DNA of 64,000 bases, taken from NCBI RefSeq assembly GCF_963583255.1, contig NC_084819.1:1309501-1373500 (forward strand). The letters run 5' to 3'. The position numbers were made by a program, and so were the translations under genes. How positions within the stretch are numbered: the stretch's first letter is position 1; the number at the start of each line of letters is the position of its first letter. Shown in pieces: positions 32,495 through 44,095 of this stretch. The stretch comes from Pyrus communis (Eukaryota > Streptophyta > Magnoliopsida > Rosales > Rosaceae). The notes below the pieces were generated by a model. That model was not told where the DNA came from. It saw only the letters and a program-made list of their open reading frames with translations, and did not search any database.

Positions 32495-34691
32495 TCAAAA
32501 AATCACACTAGGGAACTTGCAAGATCCATGACCTGCAAGAAGAATACTAGTTAATCAATCTTAATTCCCATGAAAATAGCGTGAGAAAAAGTTTAATTAA
32601 GAAGATGTTGGTTGGAAATTTTATTTGAATCCGAATCAAATAGTCACAAATGTAGAGTAATATATTAAATTAGAATAAATTCATGATTCGATTCCCGTCA
32701 GAGTAAACAAAAAATAAAAAACAAAAATCTCTCGTATTAATTAGCATTCCCTTCGGAGAAGAGCAAAAAAAAAAAAAAAAACTTACTTGGGTCCAGAGAT
32801 GTTTGCTCAGCCAGCCCATTGAAATGGCAAGTAGCTCCCTGGCTCCTAAACTTGGCCCAGTACGAGCTGAAAGCATAGCTCGCATGCCAGGTCAACGAAA
32901 CCGGTTCATAACACTCCTTTCCTGGTGAAAGAGCATCACACGTCCCACTGGCATTCCCTGCAATGCACGCATTGTTTACAGCCGACCCCAGTTCTTCGTC
33001 ATTCACACTCACACCCTTCGCCACCACGCACCACACCGCGCCCTTGTATGGCCTGTTGTTTTGCTCCTCCGGCAAGGGCTCGTAGTCCTCCAACGGCCGC
33101 TTCCCTACAATATATATACATATATAATCAAGTCGTTAAAGAAAAATATCAAAAAGTTTGAAAATGTAGAAAGAACACAGTTCTTTGTACCTTATCAGCT
33201 AAACAATCTAAAAAGTCTATTCCACCTTTACTAGAGAAAGGGTATACACTAGTCATGCGATTGAAAGTTTCATTTAAGAAAGTATGTAAAATAGAACCAA
33301 AAAAAAGAAAGTATGTCAAACTTTTGAGTAAAATGTAAAAATGGAAAACCATTTATGCCCACACTTTTTCATTTTGCACGTCATTGTTTATTTCTTTCTC
33401 TTCATTCTCGTTTGATTTATTTAATCTAAATGCAAGAAATAAACAAGAGTGTGGGTGTATAGAAATCACTTCTTTAAAACATATATAAAAATTGGTTTAC
33501 TAGAGGAATTTGAGGACCATGCCTGTCAAGTCAACGTCATAAATGGGAGTTCCATCAGCATGCAACAAACCCCAGTGCCTCTCCGTCCCTGGTCCTGTCT
33601 TTTGATTTTCATCAAACAATGAAAATATGAATGTAGGTATGACAACACCAGGCCTAGCTGGTGTTCCAAGAGGTGGTTTTGCAACCATTCTGTGTATCAA
33701 ATTGCGGTTATATGTGGCGGCATTGTGTATATTAGCACCGGGTTGTTCAATGTCCCCAGAACTAGGCCAGCCGGTTTCCGTGATCAGGAGCCGGATGTTG
33801 GGGTACCCAAGCTTGGTCATGGCAAAGATCAATGAGTCAAGCATTTGGTCTAGTAGGTTAGTGTAGACCAACCCAGTTCCCGGGTCAGTGTACTCCATGG
33901 TACTGTTTCCTCTAAATAATGCAAAGTCTAGGCTAATGTTGCCAGGGTTTGAAGACCATGGGAAAAAAGGGTACACATCAATAAAGAAAAAGGACTTGGT
34001 CCGGTTCAAGAATCTCAGCATCGGAGCCATGACCGTATCAGATATATCAGCCCGAAACGTGGCTTTTGATGGTGGAAATGTTGATTGCAACGCATCCATG
34101 GCCAATGGGGTACCTACTTTGATGTTTGTGATGTTTTGTGATTTGAGGGAGGACTTAATTTTACTCATGGCAGGGACTAGATCGTACCACATTTGGCGAT
34201 CTTGGTCCGAGGAGTTGTAACTAAGGACTTCATTGCCTATGAGGAGGTACCGGATCATGGTTTCGGGGTAATAGGGGAGGACATTGTTTCGGACCCATTC
34301 ATCGGCTTTGGTTTGATCTGATGCAATGGTTGAGATTTCATTGTTTGGGACCATAATTGAGACTTGGAGATTCGTTCCAGATAAGAGTTTTAGGATTTCC
34401 GGGTCTGCGTCATAGAGTTTCACACGCCCTGCGTTCATGGCCTTGAGGAGCTCGATAGACCGATTTGCAGACGGCAAATTGTCGCCTAGCCGCCCATAGT
34501 TTATGCCAATTTTGCTTGAGATCTCTCCAACTGTATTCAAATACAGAAGAAAAAAAATGTAGTGAAACATGAAATTTAGGGTTATTAACTTATTACTATA
34601 TAGCAAGGTGATGATCTAATTACGTGCATGGTTTCGTATACTTACATGAAAGACCAAGGAGAGGGAAGAGAAATAAAAGGAAAGGTGCCAT
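32495..34691 (-). CDS. Anther-type beta-1,3-glucanase, GH17 plus X8 (A6/MEE48-like)
   Basis: This secreted enzyme hydrolyses beta-1,3-glucan (callose); family members related to A6 act in the tapetum to free microspores. Four exons: 34646-34691, 33533-34530, 32787-33114 and 32495-32532, summing to 1410 nt in frame, 469 residues. Exon 1 encodes a signal peptide (MAPFLLFLFPLLGLS). The GH17 domain follows (IGINYGRLGDNLP), with the proton donor Glu in LLIGNEVL and the nucleophile Glu in ITETGWPS. Exons 3 and 4 hold an X8/CBM43 domain with six Cys (WCVV, NACIAG, GTCDAL, KECYEP, ATCHF, SCKFPS). The frame into X8 is kept only if intron 2 starts with GC (ACAG then GCATGG at 33533/33532). The nearby GT would shift the frame. 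Family and tissue role come from resemblance to At4g14080/At3g23770. Confidence 0.9.
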
Positions 34692-34756
34692 TTCAGCAGT
34701 TGATGTTACGATCAATGCAATTGCAGGGATATGTGCTGTTTTGCAGCATGATCTCT

Positions 34757-34766
34757 CTTATATATA
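34757..34766 (-). promoter_or_regulatory. Probable TATA box of the glucanase gene
   Basis: On the minus strand this reads TATATATAAG, about 65 nt upstream of the glucanase start codon. That is a usual distance for a plant TATA box with a short leader. Confidence 0.5.
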
Positions 34767-35791
34767 TCTTGGAGAATGGAGTTAAGAATATTGGATAGTT
34801 TAAAGGTCCATGCAAGATATTCTGGGTTGCTATATTTGCTAAGTGATCTTTGTGAGGGTTTGGAAAAGAAATCTTAATACTCTTGTTTAATATGCGGTCA
34901 AAGAAGGGGCGCAAACCATACAAATAAGTAGTCAAGTAATGCTGACTGATAAGGTAAAAGGCAAAGGTTATGATATAAAAGATTATGTAGACGACGTGGA
35001 GCCTTCTTGCCTACCTTTGGTTCCATTGATTTGTTTACTAGTTATTTATCTATAAATACAAAGTCATCTCTAATAAGTAGGTCCCACCATATTGATAAAT
35101 TCTTGTGTGTATTTGATACACCACGTTATATTAGGATATCGTCCGAATAATTGTGGATTATTGGGTGATTTCGGCTGGAGATCAATGGTAGCAAAAAAGG
35201 GAAAATTAGGATTATTGAGTTATAAGGGTAAGTTTGTATAATAGAGCATTCTTATGGTGGTATAAATTGCATGGTAGGAGACACGCATATCTGTTTGTGA
35301 AGTTAAGCTACATTTATGAAATATAATATGTATCCCTTATGATTGATAACATGCTATAATTGAATTACGTGATTGTGACATTGAGCTTAGCCTTGATAAT
35401 GATCTTTGATAAGACTTATGTCCTTATTGAGTTATGGTTTCGCTCACTAGACCTTATAGATTTGGAACAAGAATGGCAAAGAGGTAGACGAGCTGAGGTT
35501 GGATTAGATGAGAGAATTAGGAGTTTTATTTTTATATACTTTACAGACTTCCAAGTCGTGTCCCTAGAAGAGAAATTTATTTGTGATGCCGTATTTCATT
35601 TCTTCTTTTATTTTGATTGACTCTCTTGTTGTTGGTTTAATCTTTAGGAAAATTAATAAAAAGGATTTCAAAACTTTGCATTTTACCAAAAATTATCTAA
35701 TAACTTTATTTAATGATAATGACAAAAATAAAAAATAAAAAATAAAAAAAATTATAAACATGGATGCCCGGCGCGCATCCTGTTTGAGTAA
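34767..35791. other. Intergenic, no gene recognised
   Basis: This holds the remaining promoter region of the glucanase gene and AT-rich sequence up to the left end of the copia element. The last part (about 35645-35760) resembles the A/T-rich TTAATGA-AAA family seen near 1976-2125 and 56890-57010. Confidence 0.5.
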
Positions 35792-36355
35792 TGTAGAAAC
35801 ATAGAGAATAATCCGAAGGATAACTTTGAGGTACGACTTGAATCGTTTCCTTAAAGTGTTATTTGCCCCCACTCGAATGAGTTTGCTAAAGGGTTCTTAG
35901 CAAATCACTTTCACGATACAACAAAGTATGAAATATTCGGTTAGCAAAACTGAATTGTATTTCCTGAAAAATAACTAGAAAGAAATTGTATGAATGTGAT
36001 GGAGAGCGAAGAGAGAGCAAAAAAATTGTGTAGACAACAAATTTCTGAATTGTGTGTGAAACATTATACCACAACATGTATTTATAGACATTAAAGCACC
36101 CATTCATTCTGGTTGAAGATATACAACTTTTATTAAGAGTGTTGACCCAAAAGACATATCCAATTTCATAAATTAATATTGACTGGTTGCATCCTTTTAA
36201 TTTTAGTCATACTGTCTGAGTATAACACTCTCAAACATTATGTCTTTTAATCAAACGTAGCAACAATTCAACCAAAAGGTACAAGAGTAAAAGGGTGGAT
36301 TATACAACCTTTATAAAGGTTGCCACATACATACTGCGCACGCCGCACCATTATA

Positions 36356-36395
<40 letters not shown>

Positions 36396-36466
36396 TTTTT
36401 TATTTATTGTTGAAATCTCTAACAATCCTTCTCAATTTAAAAAATATGGTAAATGATATAATAACA
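35792..36466 (-). repeat. Copia 3' LTR (left copy)
   Basis: 675 bp, with TG and CA ends on the minus strand. It contains a (TA)n plus poly-T stretch at about 36352-36402 that is much shorter in the right copy. Long shared blocks with 52386 onward include GACTTTGAGGTACGACTTGAAT-type and AGAAATTGTATGAATGTGATG-type sequence. Confidence 0.85.
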
Positions 36467-37008
36467 ATTCTCTTTTTATAATTAACCACAAACATATTGA
36501 TATAACCATGCATACAATAAATGTGTCTTTCAAATTAAACCTTTAATTAGTGTAAGTAATTGAAAGTTATAACGAATGCGATGGTGACCTAAATCTAAAC
36601 TAACTATTCTTATGTTAAAACCGGAATCATTACACACATAACTATGTCTTATTTCCTTAAAGAAATTTTTGAACTAATTAAGCACCATTATGGCCTTGTG
36701 CTTCATCCTGGTTTCATGAACATTTACAAGAGAAAACCCAACTCTTGGTAGAAGCGGCACCACTTCTCATGTTCATATAGGTGAGGTTCATTCTTATGTG
36801 CCTGCTACTATATACATAACTACAAATAACCTCATTAAGAGATCAAACTCATCCTGCTAAATGTAGCAGCCTTGCATTGATCATCCTAGAATGAACTATA
36901 TATTAATTTTTAGTGCTTTCACAACCACTTATCAATAACTTGTTATTAATCATTAAACTTTTTAAACTAGTGATGTTCTAGACAAAGTTGGATTACCATT
37001 ATTGGTGG

Positions 37009-37718
37009 CTAATTTTCAGTAACGGGTTTTAGCCACATTCCACTAGATGTACTAACAACCAAAGCTCTTGAAAGTGCTTTCTTTAACGGATCCGCCAAGT
37101 TACTTGATTTAACATAAATAATATTAATAACTCCATCAGTTATTAATTTCTTGACATATTCATGTCTCAAGCTAATATGTCTAGACTTTCCATTGTATAC
37201 CTTATTGTATGCTCTAGACAAAGTAGCCTTACTATCACAATATAAAGAAATGGATGACATTGGTTATGGCCACAACTCTATTTCCAATAACAAATTTCTA
37301 ATCCATTCCACTTCTTTACTTGTTGCCGCTAATGCTATAAATTCAAATTCCATAGTTGAATGTGCTATACATTTTGCTTCTTTGAAGCCCAAGAAATTGC
37401 TCCTCCAAAAATTGTAAAAATCCACCCTGATGTAGACTTATTATCATTAGCACTTGTTATCCAACTTGCATCTGAATATCCTTCAAGTACGACTAGAAAC
37501 TCAGAGTAAGTTAAACTCAGGTTAATAGTTCTTTTAAGATAACCAAAAATTCTATTTATTGCTTTCCAATGAGTAGTATATGGATGACTAGTGTATCTAG
37601 AAAGTTTGCTTACTGCAAATGCGATATCTGGCTTGGTACAATGCATGACATGCATCAAACTTCCGATTACACTAGCATGCTCAAGCTGTGCAACGGACCT
37701 ACCATAATTATTAAGCAA
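37009..37718 (-). pseudogene. Copia RNase H domain, disrupted
   Basis: The frame at 37365-37718 has the RT C-terminal and RNase H start (VIGSLMHVMHCTKPDIAFAV, LSRYTSHP, EGYSDASWI, STSGWIFTI, ISWASKKQ). A second piece at 37009-37260 continues it (SLYCDSKATLSRAYN, HISLRHEYVKKLI, SSNLADPLKKAL). A break separates the two pieces. The catalytic Asp in YSDASW is present, but the overall frame is lost. Confidence 0.85.
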
Positions 37719-38154
37719 AGTCTCACTAGGGTCATAAGGGGTATTTGCTTATTTTATTTGTAGATGCTTAAACTTAAGAAACAATTTTTCTATATAATGT
37801 GACCGACACAAAGCATAACCCCTATTCTGCTTCTTTACTTTAATTCCCAAGATAGTATCTACTTCATTCAAGTCATTCATTTTGAATTTTAAATTTAGAT
37901 ATTCTTTAGTTTCAGATACACTTTTCATGTTTGTACCAAAAAATAGCAAGTCGTCGACATATAAACATATAACAACACCATAATCATTTGTGAATTTTGA
38001 GTATATGCATTTATTAGCATTGTTCTGTCTAATCCATATGATAAATGTCACATCCCGACCTGGGCCCCCACCACATCCCGGGTTCGACTCCACCGTAGCA
38101 CGATATTGTCCGTTTTGGGTCTCGACCACGCCCTCACGGTTTTGTTTCTGGGAA

Positions 38155-38240
38155 CTCACACGAGAACTTTTCAGTGGGTCACCCATTTTGGGATTGCTCT
38201 CGTGCGAACTCGCTTAACTTCGGAGTTCCTACAGAACCCG
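38155..38240 (-). other. 5S rRNA-like segment in the first Cassandra LTR
   Basis: The plus strand holds pieces matching the complement of plant 5S rRNA: GTGGGTCACCCAT, GATTGCTCTCG and CGCTTAACTTCGGAGTTC. These cover the conserved core and the internal pol III promoter region. Equivalent segments are in the other two LTRs (about 38525-38610 and 38918-39000). It is part of the transposon and not a ribosomal gene. Confidence 0.85.
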
Positions 38241-38649
38241 AAGCCAGTGAGCTCCCAAAAAGCCTTATACTAGGTAGAGATGAGAATATACATATAAGGC
38301 TTACAGGATCCACTCCCCTGGGCAATGTGGGATGTTACAATCCACCCCCCTTAAGGGCCCGACGTCCTTGTCGACACATTTTTGGCCAGGGATTGGCTCT
38401 GATACCAAATTAATTGTCATATGCCGACCCGGGCCCACCACATCCTGGGCTTAACTCCACCGTAGCACGATATTGTCCGTTTTGGGCCCCGACCATGCCC
38501 TCACGGTTTTGTTTCTAGGAAATCACATGAGAACTACCCAGTGGGTCATCCATCCTGGGATTGCTCTCACACGAACTCGCTTAATTCGGAGTTCTTACGA
38601 AACCTGAAGTCAGTGAGCTCCCAAAAGGCCTCGTGCTAGGTAGAGATGG

Positions 38650-38651
<2 letters not shown>

Positions 38652-38694
<43 letters not shown>
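38652..38694. repeat. (TA)n microsatellite in the second Cassandra LTR
   Basis: About 21 TA units replace the short ATATACATAT of the other two LTR copies. This accounts for most of the extra length of that LTR (323 against 294 bp). Confidence 0.9.
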
Positions 38695-38697
<3 letters not shown>

Positions 38698-39723
38698 CTT
38701 ACATGATCCACTCCCCTGGATGATGTGGAATGTTACAATCTACCCCCCTTAGGGGCTCGATGTCCTCGTCGGCACACTTCCGCCCAAGGATTGGCTCTGA
38801 TACCAAATTGTCACATCTCGGCTTGGGCCCCAACCACATCCCGGACTCCACTCCACCGTAGCACGATATTGTCCAGTTTAGGCCCTGACCACACCTTCAC
38901 GGTTTTGTTTTTGGGAACTCACGCGAGCACTTCCCAGTGGATCACCCATCCTGGGATTACTCTCGTACGAACTTGCTTAACTTCAGAGTTCTGATAGAAC
39001 TTGAAGCCAGTGAGCTCCCAAAAGGTCTCATACTGGGTAAAGATGGGAATATACATATAAGGCTTATAGGATCCACTCCCCTGGACGATGTGAGATGTTA
39101 CAATAAAATTACACAATCAAACTTTTCATGCCATTGTTTTGGTGCTTACTTCAACCCATATAACGACTTGACTAGTTTACAAACTTTCTTTTCATTCACA
39201 TAAGAACAAACCCTTCTGGTTATTCCATATAGACATCTTCATCTAAATCACCATTTAAAAAAAACCATTTTCACATCCATTTGATGCACATGCAAATTAT
39301 ATAAAGATGCCAATGAAAACAATATTCTACCTGATGTGAGCCTAGCTATTGGTGCCTACATATCGAAATATTCTATTCCTACTTAAAACCCTTGGCAACC
39401 AGCCCGGCTTTAAATGTCTGAATAAACCCCTCTGTATTGTATTTTCTTCTAAACACCCACTTACAACCTATTGCTTTTCATCCTTGGGGCAAGTCTATTA
39501 AAACCCATATCTGATTAGATATTAATGATTCAAATTCATCATCTATAACCTCTTTCCAAAAGGCTGCATCTCTTGAAGTCAATGCTTCGCTTAGACTTTT
39601 AGGATCATCCTCAATATTCAACAATATGGGTATATTTTTTTAGAACCCTTTTTCTATTTCCTTTGACTAAAAATACAATAGATTGAGACGAAATAAAATT
39701 AGAGCCTAGAGTCTTCTCTTTTC

Positions 39724-40450
39724 TTACTCTTGGCTTCTCCTTGGTTCATTAATAGTTTCAGACTGTTTTCTTCTCTCACCTTGAGAATGACTAGTAGTTG
39801 GATTTGAGAAAGGTGTTTGATCATTCTTTTTTCCAGACATTGAGTAGTCGTTATAAAATTTATTTTCTATAAATTCAACATCTCTAGTCTCAACTATTGT
39901 AATTGAGTCTAAATTAAGCAACCTATATGCCTTTGAATTTTTTGCATATCCTACAACTATGCTTTTAATTCCTCTTGGACACAACTTGGATCTCTTAGGG
40001 TCTAGTGCATTGTAAAAGGCTACACAACCCCATACTCTCAAATATGACATATTTGGTTTTCTTCCTTTCCAAATTTCATATGGTGACACATGTGTCTTCG
40101 TAAATGTAATTCTATCGTGTATATGACATGCAGTAAACAATGCTTCTCCCCCTAAATGTTTAGGAGTATTAGCATTAATCATTTTAGTAAGTGTCCTATT
40201 TTTACTTTTTGCCAAACCATTTTTTTATGGTGTATAAGGTGTAGTTCTTTGATGTACAACACCATGCGTTTCACAAAAGATATCAAATTCATGTGAACAA
40301 TATTCACCACCTCTATCACTACGAAGATATTTAATTTTCCTTCCTTTTTGGTTTTCAACTTCAGCCTTATAGCACATAAAACACTCAAAAGCTTCATCTT
40401 TATTAGAAAATAAATAAACATAAGTGAAATTAGAACAACCATCTATAAAT
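39724..40450 (-). pseudogene. Copia integrase core and C-terminal region, broken
   Basis: From 40450 downward the minus strand reads ITFIDGCSNFTYVYLFSNKD, then KYLRSDRGGEYCSHEFD and GVVHQRTTPYTP. These contain two Asp of the DDE triad. An in-frame stop follows TTPYTP, and the frame resumes AKSKNRTLTKMINANTP, ALFTACHIHDRIT, ISPYEIW-like HVSPYEIWKGRKP, and LRVWGCVAF. The 10.3 kb element is inserted just upstream, at 40455/40456, separating this part from gag and protease. Confidence 0.85.
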
Positions 40451-40455
40451 GTGAT

Positions 40456-41446
40456 TGTAGACATCGAAATTTCGGTGAAATGAATGTTAACCAATAATTA
40501 AAATTTCAACGCTCACGTGTCACATAAATTTTACATGTAGCGTGTGACTCAACGAAAAATCGAAATAAATTGGAAAGGTCATCAAATAGGACACGTGTCA
40601 ATATCTGGCAGAAATGATTTATTTCATCTGATTATTTAAATCCAAAAATCAAGTTTTGGAATTCTATAAATAGGAGGCCAAGGCATTCATTTCAAAAAAA
40701 AAGAAAAAAAGAAAGAAAGAAGGGAAGAAGAAAGAAAGGAAGAAGAGAAAGAAAGAAGGGAATTTACATCACACCAAAACCTTGAAGCCTCGAAACTCTA
40801 AAGCTCTCAAGCAAAATCCCGAAGGATCAAGAAAACACTCTTCGTTCTTCGTCAAACCCTCCTTCAAGGTCAAGCCCCAACGGCCCTTGAAGAACTTCCG
40901 CCGACTCAAGATCAAGCCCCGACGGCCCCTTGAAGAAAGTGTTCATCATCCGTTCGTCCTAAGATCAAGCCCCAACGGCCCTTTGGATCAACAACCTCAA
41001 CAAATCCACACATCCAATCAGTCTTCAAGATTAGGCCCAAAAGCCCTTGAAGATCCGCTCATCCATCAACCCTCAAGATCAAGCCCCGACGGCCTCTTGA
41101 AGAAATCCATACACTCAATCTTCAAGATTAGGCCCAAAAGCCCTTGAAGATCCGCTCATCCATCAACCCTCAAGATCAAGCCCCGACGGCCCCTTGAAGA
41201 AATCCATACACCCAGTCTTCAAGATCAAGCTCAAAAGCCCTCGAAGATCCGTTCATCAACTGTTCATCCCTAGATCAAGCCCCGACGGCCCTTTGGATCA
41301 ACAGCTCATCCACAAACCTACACCCTACGAAGATAGAATCAGAGGATCAAATTACAAAGAGATTGTAACCCCAAAATCATTAAACATAAAATATATTTTG
41401 TACACGGTATTCTTGTTTCTTGTTTCAGGAACTTTTCGTGTTTACA
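40456..41446 (+). repeat. 5' LTR of the gag-only retrotransposon
   Basis: 991 bp, beginning TGTAGACATCG and ending TCGTGTTTACA. A TATA motif (TATAAATAG) is at 40665-40673. Downstream lies a series of about nine variants of a motif like AAGATCAAGCCCCGACGGCC followed by CTTGAAGA. Open frames of 121 codons and similar within it are by-products of those repeats. Confidence 0.95.
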
Positions 41447-41450
41447 AATT

Positions 41451-41468
41451 TGGCACGCCCAGTGGGAC
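41451..41468 (+). other. Probable primer-binding site
   Basis: TGGCACGCCCAGTGGGAC lies four bases after the 5' LTR. It starts TGG, as expected for pairing with a tRNA CCA end. It is not the usual initiator-Met site, and I could not assign the tRNA. Confidence 0.6.
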
Positions 41469-41518
41469 AATCTCTACCTCTCATCTCTGTCTCCGTTCAA
41501 GATATTCAAGCACAGTCC

Positions 41519-43888
41519 ATGGCTTCAAACAAAGAACAAGTCATGACTATCGGCACTACCTCCATTGAAAAACAGCTGGTTCAGATGAAGGAAACAATTG
41601 CAAGGCTGATAAAGACTGCAGAGGAGAAAAACTTGCAAACCGCCGGACTCATCAACCGTCTGGAGGCGCAACATGGTGTCATGGTGAAACCAAGCTCTCT
41701 TCCAACTAAAAGGACCGAAGAAGGCTTCAACCCAAATGCCTACGAACTCATGTCAAAGGCTAGGCATGACTTTGCTTCCTCTTCAAATCTTGGAAAGAAG
41801 GTTTCAAACACCGTCAACGACAAAGATCGCGACCTCACCAAAACTCAAAAGAAGTTGAAGGAGCATGGTTACGGAGTTGACAACAACCAAAGCACACCTC
41901 CAAAATCAATGGCATCAAGCAAGGGACAAGCCGTTCTTGCAACCACCAAGGGAAGAAGCATAAGCACTTCCGCCACGAATGGAGCATCTATTGGCATCAC
42001 AACCACTCATCAACATGCCGCTTCAAAATTGGTACCGCTAAGCGAGCAAAGGGAACATCAAAGGCGCGAGTCTATCATCAACCTAACCTTGCTGGGGGCA
42101 CCAAAGCATGCTACTAAGGCGCATAAGATGACATCCCAAAATGGCCAATGGGTTTCTTCATCAGCACCCTGGATGTCTGAAGGAAAGTCATGCCTATTGG
42201 TTGCACAAGTCATGACCATCGGCGTCACCTCTGTTGAAGAACAGCTAGCTCAGATGAATGAAGCAATCGCAAAGCTCACACAGACTGTGGAAGAGAAGGA
42301 CTTGCAGATTGCCGCACTTGTCAACCAACTAGATGCGCTGCCCGACGTAAAAGTCGACCCAAATATTGGCCTATTAAAGAAAGAAGGTGACGAAGAAGAG
42401 GAGCCACCAGTGGAGAAAGTTGAAGAGAAGCCGAAGCCAGACCAAGCAATGACATCCATGGGATCTCTCTCTATCCAGCAGCTACAGGAGATGATTGCAA
42501 GCACTATCAAGACACAGTACGAAGGAAGCTCGCACGACTCCGTACTGTACTCAAAGCCTTACTCCAAGAGGATTGATGCTTTGAAGATGCCAAGGGGTTA
42601 TCAGCCCCCAAAATTCATGCAGTTCGATGGAAAAGGCAACCCGAAACGACATGTCGCCCATTTCGTTGAAACTTGCAACAATGCTGGGACAGAGGGAGAC
42701 TACCTCGTCAAACAGTTCGTGCGTTCGCTGAAAAGTAATGCTTTTGACTGGTACACTGACCTCGAACCTGAGTCTATCAACAGTTGGGACCAGCTAGAAA
42801 GGGAATTCCTCAACCGTTTCTACAGCACTCGTCGTACTGTAAGCATGCTAGAGCTGACCAGTACGAAACAGTGGAGAGATGAGCCTGTCATCGACTACAT
42901 AAATAGATGGCGTTCATTAAGCCTGGATTGCAAAGATCGGCTTTCTGAAACCTCCGCCATCGAGATGTGCGTTCAAGGCATGCAGTGGGGACTACACTAC
43001 ATCCTTCAAGGCATCAAACCACGAACATTTGAGGAGTTAGCCACCCGCGCCCATGATATGGAGTTAAGCATCACCCGTCATGGGAAGAAAGAACAGATCG
43101 CCGACTACAAGAATGACAAAGTTTTGGGGCCCAAGGTGGATAAGGCTGCGTGGAAACCCACCAAGGAAGTAATGACGCTCAACACAACTCCAGTCAAAAC
43201 CCATACACGAGGCAAGGCGATTCAAACCGAAGCTTTTCGTGATCAAGAGGTACGTAGACGCACTTTGAAGGAGCTTGAGGAGAAGACTTATCCATTCCCC
43301 GACTCTGACGTGGTTGCCATGTTAGATGACTTGCTGAAAAAAAAAGTGATCAACCTACCTGAGTGTAGACGGCCGGAAGAGATGAACCGTACTGACAGTC
43401 CAAGGTACTGTAAATTCCACCGCTTCATTGGTCATCCGACGGAAAAGTGCTTTGTGCTAAAAGATCTCATCATGAAGTTGGCTCAGAAAGGAATCATCGA
43501 GCTAGATCTTAATGATGTGGTGAAGTCAAACTACATCACCGCCACTTCTGGCTCTTTGAACTCAAAATCTTCACCTCAACCGCTGGGGGCATGCTCCAAA
43601 ACCATGCCAGTCAAGTCAAGCGAAGTTAAAGGATGGACTTATGTCACTCCAAAGAAAATGCACAAGAAACATAGGTCTCCTCCACAAGTTCACCAATCGG
43701 AAAGGGGGCAAAGCAGCTACCGTCAACCTTCAAAGCTACATGAAAATGTTGAGGATGATGAAATTATGACACAAAGATCGTCCGTTGCCATCACGATGCG
43801 CGATTTCTTCCCAAAAGACTTCTTCAATCACTCAGTCAAGACTCCTTGCTATGAAGATTGCAAGGAATGCCTCTCTAAGATCGCTTGA
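41519..43888 (+). CDS. Ty3/gypsy-like gag polyprotein (capsid and zinc knuckle only)
   Basis: The frame is open from 41420, but the ATG at 41519 ([12 protein letters not shown]) is the first after the primer site and gives 789 codons. A Retrotrans_gag capsid domain is at about residues 340-540: [47 protein letters not shown], and [12 protein letters not shown] knuckle-like motif follows, [15 protein letters not shown], with C-x2-H-x4-H-x4-C spacing. The N-terminus contains an internal duplication: [17 protein letters not shown] near residue 7 and [17 protein letters not shown] near residue 230, each with a coiled-coil-like tail. The frame stops at LSKIA without entering a protease. It should form particles, using pol enzymes supplied by a partner. 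Confidence 0.88.
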   Translation: MASNKEQVMTIGTTSIEKQLVQMKETIARLIKTAEEKNLQTAGLINRLEAQHGVMVKPSSLPTKRTEEGFNPNAYELMSKARHDFASSSNLGKKVSNTVNDKDRDLTKTQKKLKEHGYGVDNNQSTPPKSMASSKGQAVLATTKGRSISTSATNGASIGITTTHQHAASKLVPLSEQREHQRRESIINLTLLGAPKHATKAHKMTSQNGQWVSSSAPWMSEGKSCLLVAQVMTIGVTSVEEQLAQMNEAIAKLTQTVEEKDLQIAALVNQLDALPDVKVDPNIGLLKKEGDEEEEPPVEKVEEKPKPDQAMTSMGSLSIQQLQEMIASTIKTQYEGSSHDSVLYSKPYSKRIDALKMPRGYQPPKFMQFDGKGNPKRHVAHFVETCNNAGTEGDYLVKQFVRSLKSNAFDWYTDLEPESINSWDQLEREFLNRFYSTRRTVSMLELTSTKQWRDEPVIDYINRWRSLSLDCKDRLSETSAIEMCVQGMQWGLHYILQGIKPRTFEELATRAHDMELSITRHGKKEQIADYKNDKVLGPKVDKAAWKPTKEVMTLNTTPVKTHTRGKAIQTEAFRDQEVRRRTLKELEEKTYPFPDSDVVAMLDDLLKKKVINLPECRRPEEMNRTDSPRYCKFHRFIGHPTEKCFVLKDLIMKLAQKGIIELDLNDVVKSNYITATSGSLNSKSSPQPLGACSKTMPVKSSEVKGWTYVTPKKMHKKHRSPPQVHQSERGQSSYRQPSKLHENVEDDEIMTQRSSVAITMRDFFPKDFFNHSVKTPCYEDCKECLSKIA

Positions 43889-43895
43889 CAACAAC

Positions 43896-44095
43896 GATCA
43901 AAAGCTCCTCGTTCGCACGAGCCTAAAAGGTGACACCAAAAGCTCCTTGTCTGCATGAGCTGAAACTGCAAACGGCACCAAAAGCTCCTTGTCTGCACGA
44001 GTTAAAACTGCAAACGACACCATAAGCTCCTCGTCCGCACGAGCCTAAAAGGTGACAACAAACGCTCCTGGCCCGCAAGAGCATAAACTGTGTAC
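43896..44095 (+). repeat. Short tandem repeats with small hairpins after gag
   Basis: About five variants of a 45-50 bp unit centred on AAAGCTCCTCGTCCGCACGAGC occur here. Within several units CTCGT and ACGAG can pair around a four-base loop. The positions fit gag's 3' untranslated region. Function is unknown. Confidence 0.7.

Larger units (their letters stand above)
38046..39102 (-). mobile_element. Cassandra TRIM retrotransposon with three LTRs
   Basis: Three LTR copies (38046-38339, 38415-38737, 38809-39102) alternate with two short internal segments. The ends read TGTCACATCCCGACC and GATGTTACA on the plus strand. Each internal segment carries the reverse complement of the Met-tRNA primer site (GGCTCTGATACCA) next to one LTR and a purine tract, seen as a C-rich stretch on this strand, next to the other, so the element runs on the minus strand. 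Each LTR contains a 5S rRNA-like stretch, which defines Cassandra. Perfect five-base ATAAA duplications flank it (38041-38045 and 39103-39107). It has no coding capacity. The extra LTR fits an unequal-recombination product. Confidence 0.92.
37749..39720 (-). pseudogene. Copia reverse transcriptase, split by the Cassandra insertion
   Basis: The region 37749-38040 contains the RT catalytic motif in the form CLYVDDLLFFGTN, then LKFKMNDLNEVDTILGIKV. The upstream half of RT lies at 39108-39720 beyond the Cassandra insert and is degraded. The insertion and earlier changes remove any continuous reading frame. Confidence 0.8.

Noticed and set aside
33500..33532. Unspliced extension of the glucanase frame ending LTGMVLKFL
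   Set aside because: It is intron read-through; the X8 domain in frame downstream supports splicing after ACAG.
38155..38240. Considered as a 5S rRNA gene
   Set aside because: Only partial match, inside each of three Cassandra LTRs.
40782..41568. Open frames of about 120 codons in the 5' LTR, repeated at 50127-50823
   Set aside because: They lie wholly in LTR repeat motifs, are identical in both LTRs and show no protein-like design.
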